DNA of 43,231 bases from Selenomonadaceae bacterium (GTDB lineage Bacteria > Bacillota > Negativicutes > Selenomonadales > Selenomonadaceae). Under the pieces are notes generated by a model. The model was given only the letters and a program-made list of their open reading frames with translations. It had not been told where the DNA came from and searched no databases. Numbering within the stretch: the first letter of the stretch is position 1; each line of letters begins with the position of its first letter. A program made the translations under genes and the position numbers. Positions 1-9,261 of this stretch are shown piece after piece. Location of the stretch: contig JAEEGN010000069.1 of NCBI GenBank assembly GCA_016280345.1, positions 1-43,231 of the forward strand, given 5' to 3'.

Positions 1-2370
1 AATCTTGACCTGCTTTTCCAGGCGCTTTCCCAGGGCAGAGAGCAAGAGAGACGCGATTTCCCGGACCTGTTCTTTCGCCAGTGAGCGGAAGATGACGATG
101 TCATCGACACGGTTCAGGAATTCCGGCCGGAAGTACTCTTTCAGGAGGTCTTTCACGGCGGTCTCGGCCTCAGTGAAGTCCTTGTTCAGGATTTCGTGGG
201 AGCCGAGGTTCGAGGTCATGATGATGACGGTATTCTTGAAGTTCACCACCCGGCCCTTGCCGTCGGTGAGGCGACCGTCGTCAAGGATTTGCAGCAGGAC
301 GTTGAAGACGTCGCGATGGGCTTTTTCGATTTCGTCCAGCAGGATGACGCTGTACGGACGGCGTCGCACCGCCTCGGTGAGCTGGCCGCCCTCGTCGTAG
401 CCGACGTAGCCCGGAGGTGCGCCGATGAGCCGGGCGACGGAGTGCTTTTCCATGTATTCCGACATATCGATGCGAATCATGCTGCGCTCGTCATCGAACA
501 GCGCCTCGGCCAGAGTCTTCGCCAGCTCGGTCTTGCCGACGCCGGTGGGGCCGAGGAAGATAAAGGAGCCGATGGGGCGGTTCGGGTCCTTGATACCCGC
601 CCGGGCCCGGAGGATTGCCTGACTGACGACTTTTACCGCTTCGTCCTGGCCGACGACCCGCTGGTGCAGGACGTCTTCCAGATGGATGAGTTTCTCACGC
701 TCGCCGGTCAGCATTTTCGTGACCGGGATGCCGGTCCAGCGGCTCACGACCTCGGCGATGTCCTCCTCGCCGACTTCCTCCTTCAGCAGGCGGGAGCCTT
801 CGGCCTGCCCGGCCATCAGTGTCTCTTCCTCCTGCAGCTTCTTTTCCAGCTCCGGCAAGCGGCCGTACTTGATTTCCGAGGCTTTCATCAGAGCGCCGCC
901 GCGCTCGGCGATTTCCATCTGGTTCTTGGCCTCGTCCATTTCCTTCTTGATGGCCCGGACGCGCAGGATGGCCTGCTTCTCCGCCTCCCAGCGGCCCCGC
1001 AGCGCCGCTTCCTTGTCCTTGAGGGAGGCTTTTTCCTGGGAAAGGGCTTCAAGACGAGCCTTTGATCCATCGTCAGTTTCTTTCGTCAGCGCCTGCTCCT
1101 CAATCTCAAGCTGCATGATTTTCCGCTGCACTTCGTCGATGGGGGCGGGGACGGACTCGATCTCGGTGCGGAGTTTTGCCGCCGCCTCGTCCACCAGGTC
1201 GATGGCCTTGTCGGGCAAGAAACGGTCTGAGATGTAGCGGTCAGACAGCGTTGCCGCCGCCACCAGCGCTGCGTCGCGGATGCGGACGCCGTGATGGACC
1301 TCGTAGCGCTCTTTGAGCCCACGCAGGATGGAGATGGTGTCCTCCAGCGTCGGCTGCCCCACCATCACCGGCTGGAAGCGCCGCTCCAACGCCGTGTCCT
1401 TCTCGATGTACTTGCGGTATTCATTGAGCGTCGTAGCGCCGATACAGCGGAGTTCGCCCCGGGCCAGCATCGGCTTCAGCAAGTTGCCGGCGTCCATGGA
1501 GCCCTCCGCCGCGCCGGCACCGACGACGGTATGGACTTCGTCGATGAATAGCAGGATCTGGCCGTCGGCTTTGACGATTTCGTTCAGCACTGCCTTCAGC
1601 CGCTCCTCGAATTCGCCGCGGAACTTCGCGCCGGCCACCAGAGCGCCGAGGTCAAGGGAATACAACGTCTTGTTCTTCAGCGATTCCGGAACGTCGCCGG
1701 CTACGATGCGTCGGGCCAGTCCCTCGACGATGGCCGTCTTGCCGACACCCGGCTCGCCAATCAGCACGGGGTTGTTCTTGGTACGGCGGGACAATATCTC
1801 AATCGTCCGGCGGATTTCTTCGTCGCGGCCGATGACCGGGTCAAGCTTGCCCGCCCGGGCCGTCGCCGTAAGGTCGCGACCGTATTTCTCCAGCGATTTG
1901 TAGCCGTCCTCCGGATGGTCGCTGGTCACGTTCTGTTTGCGGTTCTTACGGATAGAACCTTGAATCTTCGCTTTTGTCAGGCCAAACTGACGGCAGACTT
2001 CCTGTACGTCGCTACTGCCGTCGCTGACGATGCCCAGAAGCAAGTGCTCGGTGCTGATGAAATCATCCTTCATGCTCCGGGCAAACTCGTCGGCCTTTGC
2101 CATGACCCGGGCCATATCGACGCCCATCGACAGCCGCTCCTGTCCCCGGACGCTGGGAATCTTGTTCAGAAGCTGCTCCAGGCGCGCCTTCATCATCGGA
2201 AGGTCTGTCTGCGCTTCCTCGAAAATCGTCCCGAGAAGCCCCTCCGGCTCCTTCGCCAGCGCCAGGAGGAGATGAGCCGAGGTGATCTCCTGGTGGTAGT
2301 GGAGCGCTGCTGCCTGCTGGGCCGCCTGCAGCGCTGCCAGGGTTTTCTGCGTGTATCGTTCTTCTCCCAT
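1..2370 (-). CDS. clpB: ATP-dependent disaggregase ClpB (C-terminus cut by window edge)
   Basis: ClpB is the hexameric Hsp100 chaperone that pulls aggregated proteins apart together with DnaK in the cytoplasm. The reading frame is open from the ATG at 2370 to base 1 (790 codons), so about the last 70 residues of a typical 860-residue ClpB are missing. Visible in order: a Clp N-domain (about 1-150), the first AAA+ module with Walker A GEPGVGKT near residue 205, a charged coiled-coil middle domain (about 410-520) that separates ClpB from ClpA/ClpC, and the second AAA+ module with GPTGVGKT near 607 and the pore loop region GAPPGYVGYDEGG. The start is supported by AGGAGGG 8 bases upstream. The gene stands alone behind a heat-shock-like operator at 2442-2495. 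Confidence 0.97.
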   Translation of the reverse strand, partial: MGEERYTQKTLAALQAAQQAAALHYHQEITSAHLLLALAKEPEGLLGTIFEEAQTDLPMMKARLEQLLNKIPSVRGQERLSMGVDMARVMAKADEFARSMKDDFISTEHLLLGIVSDGSSDVQEVCRQFGLTKAKIQGSIRKNRKQNVTSDHPEDGYKSLEKYGRDLTATARAGKLDPVIGRDEEIRRTIEILSRRTKNNPVLIGEPGVGKTAIVEGLARRIVAGDVPESLKNKTLYSLDLGALVAGAKFRGEFEERLKAVLNEIVKADGQILLFIDEVHTVVGAGAAEGSMDAGNLLKPMLARGELRCIGATTLNEYRKYIEKDTALERRFQPVMVGQPTLEDTISILRGLKERYEVHHGVRIRDAALVAAATLSDRYISDRFLPDKAIDLVDEAAAKLRTEIESVPAPIDEVQRKIMQLEIEEQALTKETDDGSKARLEALSQEKASLKDKEAALRGRWEAEKQAILRVRAIKKEMDEAKNQMEIAERGGALMKASEIKYGRLPELEKKLQEEETLMAGQAEGSRLLKEEVGEEDIAEVVSRWTGIPVTKMLTGEREKLIHLEDVLHQRVVGQDEAVKVVSQAILRARAGIKDPNRPIGSFIFLGPTGVGKTELAKTLAEALFDDERSMIRIDMSEYMEKHSVARLIGAPPGYVGYDEGGQLTEAVRRRPYSVILLDEIEKAHRDVFNVLLQILDDGRLTDGKGRVVNFKNTVIIMTSNLGSHEILNKDFTEAETAVKDLLKEYFRPEFLNRVDDIVIFRSLAKEQVREIASLLLSALGKRLEKQVKI

Positions 2371-2441
2371 GATCGTTCCCTCCTGTCAGAAACGTTGTTT
2401 TTGTTTTTTTCGCCGGGGAGCTCTGCCCGGCTTCTGTTTCC

Positions 2442-2495
2442 ATTATAACGCAAAAAGTCAAAAAGTCAAATACTATTTTTAACTTTTTGACTTTT
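2442..2495 (-). promoter_or_regulatory. clpB promoter with symmetric AAAGTCAA operator
   Basis: On the minus strand TTGACT (2464-2469) and TATAAT (2442-2447) are spaced by 16 bases, a good sigma-A promoter. It is overlaid by two AAAGTCAA units on the plus strand (G at 2457 and 2465) and two on the minus strand (G at 2491 and 2483), placed symmetrically about base 2474. The unit resembles the CtsR heptad (A/G)GTCAAA known from Firmicute clp genes, but the repeat period is 8 bases, not the usual 10. Binding by a CtsR-like repressor is an inference. Confidence 0.7.
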
Positions 2496-2511
2496 CTTCG
2501 GGTACTCGACG

Positions 2512-2553
2512 AAAAAGCCCCGGAGCAGCGGAAGAAACCGTTGCTTCGGGGCT
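2512..2553 (-). terminator. Rho-independent terminator after the condensation-domain gene
   Basis: A 16-base stem with two wobble or mismatched pairs (2516-2531 with 2538-2553) and a short A/G loop is followed on the minus strand by a T run (2512-2516). It lies 22 bases beyond the stop of the gene at 2575-4446 and just ahead of the clpB promoter, so it should insulate clpB from readthrough. Confidence 0.85.
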
Positions 2554-2574
2554 GCCGGCAGGGGCCGTGATTCA

Positions 2575-4446
2575 CTATGATTGCGACCAGAGGCGTTGGT
2601 ATTTTTCCATCTGCGCCAAGGCGTGCCAGATTATGTTGCGCGCCAGCTCCGGCGAGGTCTGGAGGAGATTCTGCAACGGCTCCAGAGGGATGGTCAGAAG
2701 AAGCGCTTTTTCCGACAGGACTTCGGCGACGAGGCTGACCTTCCGCTCGGGCAGAAGGATTGTCTCGTTCACCCAGCCGCCCGGCTTGATGATGTCCAAA
2801 GGGTTGTACCAGCCGTCGCCAGCATCGAGAGAGCGGGCCAGGTGCCCCTCCGCCACGAAGAGCGCGTGTTTTTCCATGATGGTCCGGGAGATGAGGTCAC
2901 CCTCGAACAGGGTCCACTGGCGGAGTGCGCGGTTAAAGAGATGGGCGGTATTTTCGGGGCAATCCCGGAGAAGCGGCAGACGGACGGAGATCTGTTGCCG
3001 ACGTTCGGTATCGTCCGCTTTACTGACAGGCTGGTGCAGGGTTTCGCCTTTCAGGCGGTCCGCCAGGCGGTTCCGGAAAAAGGAGAAAGTCTTGTCCCAA
3101 TCCGTCATGGCCTGGAGCATCGTTTCCTGATACAGCCGGGCCAACTGGGCAACGCCTCCCGGCTGGAATCGTTTTTCATCGTACAGGAAGGTCGCGGACA
3201 ACGACTGGGCGCGGTAATGGAAATAGACACCAAGCTTCATTCCCCGCGCATCCCAGGAGTTCTGGGCGACTACCTGCCCTTGGGGAGATGCCTTCGCTTT
3301 GGCATAGATACCGTCTTCCACCAGGAAATCGTAGAAGCTCAGGAAATGGTCGAAGACGGTTTCAGGCCGCCCGTTAAGCTGCCGCAGGGGATTTCCGTCG
3401 CAAAGGTCATAGAGCGGAGCGGACATCATGTTCTGCAGCTGACGCAGGGCGATTTGCTGGACAAGCTTATCGTTCGAGTATCGGGAAAGGACGGGGAGCA
3501 GGTTGAAAGCGTCGGCTGCATTCTTCGGCGGCAGCAGGCAGAAAGCTGCGGTCGGCGTCTGGTTAATGCCTTGCAGCATGAAGCTCCAGGCCGTTTGCAG
3601 GATGGCCATGAGCATCTTGCGCTCGCCCCGCGCTTTATCCAGTACCGAATCGGTCAGGGCCGCGGGAAAGGCCAGACGGTAGGATTGCTGCTGATAGTCG
3701 TCATGAGAGTCGCGAGAATAGGGAAGCGGCGGCAGAGAGGGGGCCTCAGCCAGCACCTTTTCCCAATATTCCCGGGCCGGCCCTTTGACGGGCCGGGAAC
3801 GGTCCGTCAGTGTGGCCGGCTTCTGGAGGCTTGCCGGTGGGAGGGAGGCGTCCTTTCCCATGACGAACCGGAAGAACTGCGTGATGTCAAAATAGTTGGC
3901 GATGAGCTGGGAAATCGTGACATGGACGGCGTATTCGTCCGCGGCGGTATGAAATACGGCAAAGCGGATCAGCGGACTGCGCGCGATGTCGATTTCGCGG
4001 CGCATGTCCGCCTCCATGTACTTGCCCAGGGATTCCCCAATTTTTTCCGGGGATTGATTCTTGAGGTTGAAGAAAAGGACTTCGATACTACCGTCCGATT
4101 GGAGCGGGCGCTCCTCCAGGACAATGCGCAACGTCCTCGTCCCCACTTGGCAGTAATTCGTCCGCAGGGCTTCCGACTGACGGGCCAATTCGCGCAGCCC
4201 CAGATGGAATCGCAGGGGCGTAATCTCTCCCCGGAGCTTGTAAAGGGTCTGGACAAAAAAATGCGGCGAGATAAAATTTTGCCCTTCAAAAAAGCATTTC
4301 TCGTCCGTCGATAATTCATAGATTGCTTTGATTTTACGGGCGCTGTATCCGGCGGCGCTTTTTGCCTGCGGGCCGTAAACCCGGACCAGTTCCGTCTGCT
4401 CCTCAGCCGGAAGGTCGTTGAACTCAAATCTCTTTGGTAATGGCAT
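2575..4446 (-). CDS. Degenerate condensation domain fused to a cyclic-nucleotide-binding-like domain
   Basis: The product has 623 residues and no signal peptide. Residues about 40-480 read like the condensation domain of non-ribosomal peptide synthetases (also the PapA/chloramphenicol acyltransferase fold): IYELSTDEK at the start, HEALR-like SEALRTNY near 91-98, and AREYWEKVLAEAP ahead of the linker. The catalytic HHxxxDG motif is replaced by SQLIANY at 179-185, so acyl transfer is unlikely. Residues about 495-615 resemble a CAP/PKA-type cyclic nucleotide fold (LFEGDLISR near its start, IIKPGGWVNE in the middle), but the phosphate-binding GE-RSA loop is not clear. No adenylation or carrier domain is present or nearby. 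The start is backed by AAAGGAGG 8 bases upstream. It follows the REC-GGDEF gene on the same strand after 138 bases. Function is unknown; a sensor or scaffold role is a guess. Confidence 0.75.
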   Translation of the reverse strand: MPLPKRFEFNDLPAEEQTELVRVYGPQAKSAAGYSARKIKAIYELSTDEKCFFEGQNFISPHFFVQTLYKLRGEITPLRFHLGLRELARQSEALRTNYCQVGTRTLRIVLEERPLQSDGSIEVLFFNLKNQSPEKIGESLGKYMEADMRREIDIARSPLIRFAVFHTAADEYAVHVTISQLIANYFDITQFFRFVMGKDASLPPASLQKPATLTDRSRPVKGPAREYWEKVLAEAPSLPPLPYSRDSHDDYQQQSYRLAFPAALTDSVLDKARGERKMLMAILQTAWSFMLQGINQTPTAAFCLLPPKNAADAFNLLPVLSRYSNDKLVQQIALRQLQNMMSAPLYDLCDGNPLRQLNGRPETVFDHFLSFYDFLVEDGIYAKAKASPQGQVVAQNSWDARGMKLGVYFHYRAQSLSATFLYDEKRFQPGGVAQLARLYQETMLQAMTDWDKTFSFFRNRLADRLKGETLHQPVSKADDTERRQQISVRLPLLRDCPENTAHLFNRALRQWTLFEGDLISRTIMEKHALFVAEGHLARSLDAGDGWYNPLDIIKPGGWVNETILLPERKVSLVAEVLSEKALLLTIPLEPLQNLLQTSPELARNIIWHALAQMEKYQRLWSQS

Positions 4447-4584
4447 GAAGGCGCCTCCTTTGCTGGCAGGACCGGGGGTGAGAATGGGTACCTCCCGGTC
4501 GGTTTGGCCCGGACGCTATACCGGCAATCTTTTCGGTACAGGCTGCATTCGATTGAAAAGTGAGTTCTGCTTGTCGCGCTTGCC

Positions 4585-5889
4585 TTACGGCATCAAGTCA
4601 GCCCATTCGTAGGAAAATGACAGGGCTTCGCCGGCGGGGGTATTCTCCCAGTTCCGGCGGATGCGCTCAACCGCGTGCCCCAGCTCCGGGTAACCGGTGT
4701 TGGAGAGCAGCACGACGAACTGGTTGCTACCGTTCCTGGTCACGGCATCGCCTTTGCGGAGCGTGGTCTGGAGTACCTGATAGAATTGATCCTCCGCTTC
4801 GAGCAGCGGGAAGGTCTCGTCGTCTTCCGGGTTGAGGGAAAAGACCAGGATGCAGGCAGGTATATTGTAAATCCCCACCGTGCGACGCAGGAACCGGTAC
4901 ACCGCCTGGAAACCATCGAGAGGAAGCGCCATGGCCCCCGGCAGTTGATTCCGCTCGCCCAGGATCATTTCAATGTGGGTCAGGCTCGCGAGCTGTTCCG
5001 GCGAGAGTGCCTGGTGTTCGTCGTATATTCGGTAGCCGTGCTTGCCGTTCTGCTTCACCGAGTAAAGCATCTTGTCGACTTTCTTGTAAAGCTCGGAGAA
5101 ATGCGTCCCGTGCGCGGGAACGAAGACGCAACCCATGGAAGCCCCCAGGGGAATCATCATGTCCTCACCCATGAGGTCCTTCGCCGATTGGAGCAAACAG
5201 CGGTTGATGTATTCCGATTTATTGGCGATCCCCGCTTCATCGCACATCCCTTGGCAGAAGGCGATGAACTCGTCGCCGCCGAGCCGGCCCACCAGGTCGG
5301 ATGGACGCATCGCCGTGCGGATGATATCGGCAAAGCTGATGAGTATCTTGTCGCCCATGGAATGGCCGTAAATGTCATTGACGAGCTTGAAATTGTCGAG
5401 GTCGATCATCATGAGGGCTCCGGTCGCCTGACGGCAAACTTCCTTCAAATCGGTTTCCGCCGACGTCTTGTTCAGGAGCCCTGTCAGAGAATCCGTACTG
5501 GCGTGTCGCTTCCAGCCTTCAATTTGCTCCACGGTCTGGAGGATATTCGCGACCCGGCGCAACAGCACGTCGGGTCGAAAGGGCTTGCGGATGAAATCCA
5601 TGGCCCCATTGTCAAATCCCTTACTTTCCGCTTCTTCGTCCTGATCCGCCGTCATGAACATGAACGGGATTTGTTCCTGGTACTCTGACTGCAGTTTTTT
5701 TTGCAGCTCGTAGCCGGACATGCCAGGCATCTGGAGATCGGAAAGAACCATATCGGGGCGCTCCTGATGGTAAATCTCTATGGCCTCCGGGCCCGAGGAG
5801 GCGCAGAAAGTCTTGTATTCGCCGGACAGCATGTTTTCCGTCATCATCAGCGAAACCTTCATATCGTCCACGATCAATATTTTTTTCAT
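4585..5889 (-). CDS. Response regulator with diguanylate cyclase output (REC-GGDEF plus degenerate GGDEF)
   Basis: This 434-residue protein should make cyclic di-GMP when phosphorylated. Residues 1-120 are a receiver domain with acidic pocket D8/D9, phospho-acceptor D51, T80 and K102. Residues about 130-290 are a GGDEF domain with intact GGDEF at 204-208 and the inhibitory I-site RPSD at 195-198, exactly five residues ahead, so product inhibition is expected. The last 130 residues look like a second, shorter GGDEF fold in which the signature is replaced by GSNQF, so it is probably inactive. The gene is divergent from the HPt gene at 6061, and the two hybrid kinases beyond are plausible phosphodonors through that HPt; this link is inferred from position only. 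Confidence 0.93.
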   Translation of the reverse strand: MKKILIVDDMKVSLMMTENMLSGEYKTFCASSGPEAIEIYHQERPDMVLSDLQMPGMSGYELQKKLQSEYQEQIPFMFMTADQDEEAESKGFDNGAMDFIRKPFRPDVLLRRVANILQTVEQIEGWKRHASTDSLTGLLNKTSAETDLKEVCRQATGALMMIDLDNFKLVNDIYGHSMGDKILISFADIIRTAMRPSDLVGRLGGDEFIAFCQGMCDEAGIANKSEYINRCLLQSAKDLMGEDMMIPLGASMGCVFVPAHGTHFSELYKKVDKMLYSVKQNGKHGYRIYDEHQALSPEQLASLTHIEMILGERNQLPGAMALPLDGFQAVYRFLRRTVGIYNIPACILVFSLNPEDDETFPLLEAEDQFYQVLQTTLRKGDAVTRNGSNQFVVLLSNTGYPELGHAVERIRRNWENTPAGEALSFSYEWADLMP

Positions 5890-5973
5890 GGAGTCATCTC
5901 CCTTTTATGGGAATTAAGGAGTATAATAAGACTGATAGGCGTCGGTATCGCGAAAAGAGCATACCTCTATTAC

Positions 5974-6002
5974 GTATTATTTTAGCACTTATGTCGTGTC
6001 AA
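5974..6002 (-). promoter_or_regulatory. Possible promoter of the REC-GGDEF gene
   Basis: The 171-base divergent gap 5890-6060 is AT-rich. On the minus strand a perfect TTGACA (5997-6002) is followed after 17 bases by TAATAC (5974-5979), a weak -10. A second possible -10 with extended element, TGCTAAAAT, lies at 5979-5987 but is too close to this -35. No clear promoter for the plus-strand HPt gene was found. Confidence 0.35.
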
Positions 6003-6060
6003 GCAAGCCTTTTCTGAAATAAACACAAAATAAAACTATAGGGAAACGGGAGGAAACACC

Positions 6061-6405
6061 ATGCTGACACTGGAAAACCTGAAGGAGATGGGAATGGATC
6101 CCAGCGAGGGTCTGGCCCGGTGCATGAACAACGAGGATTTCTTTTTTAAGATGGTAAAGATGGCGCTTTCCAACGAATACTTCGAGACACTGGAGAAGGC
6201 GCTGGAGGATGGCGACAAAGCCCTCGCCTTCGAAGCAGCCCACGCCCTGAAGGGCGTTGTCGGGAATCTGGCGCTTTCCCATATCTACGACCCGCTGGCG
6301 GAGATGACGGAGCTCCTGCGGGCGAGCCAGGATGCCGATTACGTCCCTATGTATCGCCCCATCAAAGCATTGCGCGACAAGCTCCTGGCCATGTGTCAGG
6401 ATTGA
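6061..6405 (+). CDS. Stand-alone histidine phosphotransfer (HPt) protein
   Basis: The 114-residue product is a single four-helix HPt domain. The phosphorylatable histidine is H61 in AAHALKGVVGNL, the typical HxLKG motif. HPt proteins shuttle phosphate between receiver domains of hybrid kinases and final response regulators. The gene starts 9 bases after a GGGAGG site and is followed, 42 bases later, by two hybrid kinases on the same strand, neither of which has its own HPt domain. It therefore probably serves one or both of them and the divergent REC-GGDEF protein. Confidence 0.9.
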   Translation: MLTLENLKEMGMDPSEGLARCMNNEDFFFKMVKMALSNEYFETLEKALEDGDKALAFEAAHALKGVVGNLALSHIYDPLAEMTELLRASQDADYVPMYRPIKALRDKLLAMCQD

Positions 6406-6447
6406 AGGTGACGGGCTCCCCGCTCTTAAGTAACGAGGTGCTGTTGT

Positions 6448-9261
6448 ATGATGACGCATTTCAGGAACGAGTTCTACAAGAAGCTCTTCGAGTCCCTTGA
6501 GGACAACGCGGTGCTGATGCGGGTTGAGGAAGACGGCCGTTATTATCCTATCTGGTGCTCCCCCGAGTTTACCGAGATGATGGAGGGAACGGCAGAAGAG
6601 TTCATCCGATTGGAAAGTGGTGGAACCATGACCACCATCCACCCGGATGACCGGGAGGAGATCGCCTATCTTTTCCGCCACCATGTCACGAAGGCGGGCA
6701 CCAACAGCCTTGACGTTCGCAAGCGCACGATCAGGGGGCGCTGGCTCTGGGTAAATATCCATTATGCCTTCGTGGAGGAGGATGGTGTCCAGTACGCGTA
6801 CTGCAATTATTTCAACGTGACCTATATCAAGGAAGCGGAGCAGCGGGCGCAGACGCTCTACAAACGCATCCGTACCGAGTTAGAAAGCATGGGCAGTGAT
6901 AACCTGCTTTCCCTGCGGCTGAACCTGACGCAGGACAAGATCGAGGATTGCCGTAGCCACGAGCCCGGTGGTCGGGATCTCAGCGGCGGCAGCGTCCATG
7001 ATCTTTTTCGGCAACGGCTTTCCCTCCTGCTCTTCGACAAGGACCAGGCGCGCTTTTTCGAACTGTTCTCGGCGGAAAAACTTATAGAGACCTATTTTTA
7101 TGGCAACAGTACGATATCCGATGTTTTTTTCAGCCGGCGGCCCAATGGGCGGGAATGTTTCATCCGTTACAGCGTCAGGCTGCGCCAGGATCCTGTCAGT
7201 GGTGATATCATCGCTTTTGCCACGGAAAAGGACTACAACGGCGAGATGGTTAGTGAAGCACTGCTCAACAAGGCTCTGGCTGAGCAGTACGACATGATCA
7301 CCTATCTCGTAAACGGTCAGTACGGCGTCGTCATCGGTGACGCCGCCCGCATTGCGCGGGGAAGCATTTTCCCGCGGGAGAGGGACGGCAGCTATGACCG
7401 GTACCTGGCGGAGCAGGTGGCGCCGGTCCTCAGCGGGACGGAGGAGGAGAAAGCGGCATGTCTGGCGGCCCTGCGCCCGGAGCAGATCGAGAGGGAGCTG
7501 GCAGCACATGAGCCATACGCGGTGAATATCGTTTGTCAGATTGACGGCGAGACCTTCTATAAGCGGTTCGTATTCTTCCTGGTGGACCGGGAGGCGAAGT
7601 TCTATCTGCTGCTGAAGTCGGACACCACCGAAATCCAGAAGGAGCAGATCCAACGGAACGAGCAGCTCAGGAGCGTTCTCGAGGAAGCGAAGCAGGCCAA
7701 TATCGCCAAGACCGTATTCCTTTCCAACATGAGCCACGAGATACGAACGCCAATGAACGCGATTATCGGTCTGGACAGCATCGCACTGAAGGAACCGGAT
7801 CTCTCGCCCCGGATGAAAGCGCATCTCGAAAAAATCGGCGGCAGCGCCCGCCACTTGTTGAGCCTCATTAACGATATCCTGGATATGAGCCGCATCGAAA
7901 GCGGCCGCATGGTGATGAAAAAGGAGGAATTCTCGTTCAGCAGTATGCTGGAGCAGATTAATGCCATGATCAACAGCCAGTGCCAGGATAAGAAACTGCA
8001 TTACAACTGCGTCATCCAGGGGTTGGTGGACGAGTTCTACATCGGCGACGACATGAAACTCAAGCAGGTGCTGATCAACATCCTGGGCAACGCCGTGAAA
8101 TTCACGCCCCCTGGCGGGATGGTCTGCCTCATTGTGGAGCGGGTGGCGAAATTCGAGGATAAAACGACGCTGCGCTTCATCGTCCGGGACACCGGCATCG
8201 GCATGGATGCGGCGTTCCTGCCGAAGATATTCGACGCCTTCAGCCAGGAGGACGGAGCCACGACCAACAAATTCGGCGGTACCGGTCTCGGCATGGCCAT
8301 CACCAAGAATATCGTCGAGATGATGAACGGCAATATCTCCGTCACCTCGAAAAAGGGCAGGGGTTCGGAGTTCATTGTCAATGTGACACTGAAGGACAGT
8401 AACCGGGAAGATAGCGCCGGGTGTGGTTTCCGTCCCCAGGACCTCAACGTACTCATCATCGACGATGACGCCAGTGCCTGCGAACACGCCAAGCTGGTGC
8501 TGGAGGAGGTGGGCATCGCCGCCGATTTCTGCCTGAACGGACAGGATGCGCTGGACATGATCCGCCTGGGGCACGCCCGGCGCGACGACTACAACATGAT
8601 TTTGATGGATTACAAGATGCCGGAGCAGGACGGCCTCGCCGTTACCCGCGAGATTCGGAAGATCGTAGGCGAGGAATCCACCGTCATTATCCTTACTGCC
8701 TACAACTGGGACAACATCATCGAGGAAGCCATTGACGCCGGGGTTGACAGTTTCATGGCGAAGCCGCTCTTCGCTTCGAATGTCCTGTCCGGTTTCCGGC
8801 AGGTGCTGGCCCGCAAGAACATCTGCCTGACGCAAAAGCGCCGCAAGGCCGACCTCGCCGGCCGTCATGTTCTCCTGGCGGAGGATATGCTGGTCAACGC
8901 GGAAATCATGAAGGAAATTCTTGCCATGCGGCAGATGAAAGTCGATCACGCCGAGAACGGTCAGATGGCGGTGAGGATGTTTTCCGAGAGCCCGCTAGGC
9001 CATTACGATGCCGTCCTGATGGATGTGCGGATGCCGGTGATGGACGGGCTCAAAGCGATGGCGGCCATCCGGGCGCTACCGCGTCCCGACAGCCGTGTCG
9101 TGCCCATCATCGCCATGACGGCCAACGCCTTTGACGAGGACGTACAGCGTTCTTTGCAGGCGGGCATGAACGCGCATCTTTCGAAACCCGTGGAACCTGA
9201 CCACTTGTATGAAACACTGGAGAGCCTGATTGCCGACGAAGGAGGGGAAACGAATGGATGA
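6448..9261 (+). CDS. Hybrid sensor histidine kinase, PAS-HisKA-HATPase-REC-REC
   Basis: The product has 937 residues with no membrane segment, so it should sense a cytoplasmic signal. An N-terminal PAS fold of the PAS_3 type covers about 10-135 (IHPDDREEI motif). Residues 150-410 are less clear and may be a second sensory fold. HisKA follows with H430 in SHEIRTPMNAI, then the ATPase with NAVKF, DTGIGMD and GTGLGMAI. Two receivers close the protein, with phospho-acceptors D721 and D859, each followed by a conserved KP. Initiation is at 6448 or the adjacent ATG at 6451, behind GAGGTG. The stop overlaps the next kinase start by 8 bases, suggesting coupled translation. Confidence 0.93.
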   Translation: MMTHFRNEFYKKLFESLEDNAVLMRVEEDGRYYPIWCSPEFTEMMEGTAEEFIRLESGGTMTTIHPDDREEIAYLFRHHVTKAGTNSLDVRKRTIRGRWLWVNIHYAFVEEDGVQYAYCNYFNVTYIKEAEQRAQTLYKRIRTELESMGSDNLLSLRLNLTQDKIEDCRSHEPGGRDLSGGSVHDLFRQRLSLLLFDKDQARFFELFSAEKLIETYFYGNSTISDVFFSRRPNGRECFIRYSVRLRQDPVSGDIIAFATEKDYNGEMVSEALLNKALAEQYDMITYLVNGQYGVVIGDAARIARGSIFPRERDGSYDRYLAEQVAPVLSGTEEEKAACLAALRPEQIERELAAHEPYAVNIVCQIDGETFYKRFVFFLVDREAKFYLLLKSDTTEIQKEQIQRNEQLRSVLEEAKQANIAKTVFLSNMSHEIRTPMNAIIGLDSIALKEPDLSPRMKAHLEKIGGSARHLLSLINDILDMSRIESGRMVMKKEEFSFSSMLEQINAMINSQCQDKKLHYNCVIQGLVDEFYIGDDMKLKQVLINILGNAVKFTPPGGMVCLIVERVAKFEDKTTLRFIVRDTGIGMDAAFLPKIFDAFSQEDGATTNKFGGTGLGMAITKNIVEMMNGNISVTSKKGRGSEFIVNVTLKDSNREDSAGCGFRPQDLNVLIIDDDASACEHAKLVLEEVGIAADFCLNGQDALDMIRLGHARRDDYNMILMDYKMPEQDGLAVTREIRKIVGEESTVIILTAYNWDNIIEEAIDAGVDSFMAKPLFASNVLSGFRQVLARKNICLTQKRRKADLAGRHVLLAEDMLVNAEIMKEILAMRQMKVDHAENGQMAVRMFSESPLGHYDAVLMDVRMPVMDGLKAMAAIRALPRPDSRVVPIIAMTANAFDEDVQRSLQAGMNAHLSKPVEPDHLYETLESLIADEGGETNG

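Noticed and set aside
2581..4314. Long open plus-strand frame opposite the condensation-domain gene (577 codons)
   Set aside because: No ribosome site, composition of a shadow frame, and the minus-strand frame has recognisable domains and a good start and terminator.
6880..8949. Long open minus-strand frame (689 codons) opposite the first hybrid kinase
   Set aside because: It mirrors clear kinase and receiver motifs on the plus strand; high GC makes such antisense frames common.
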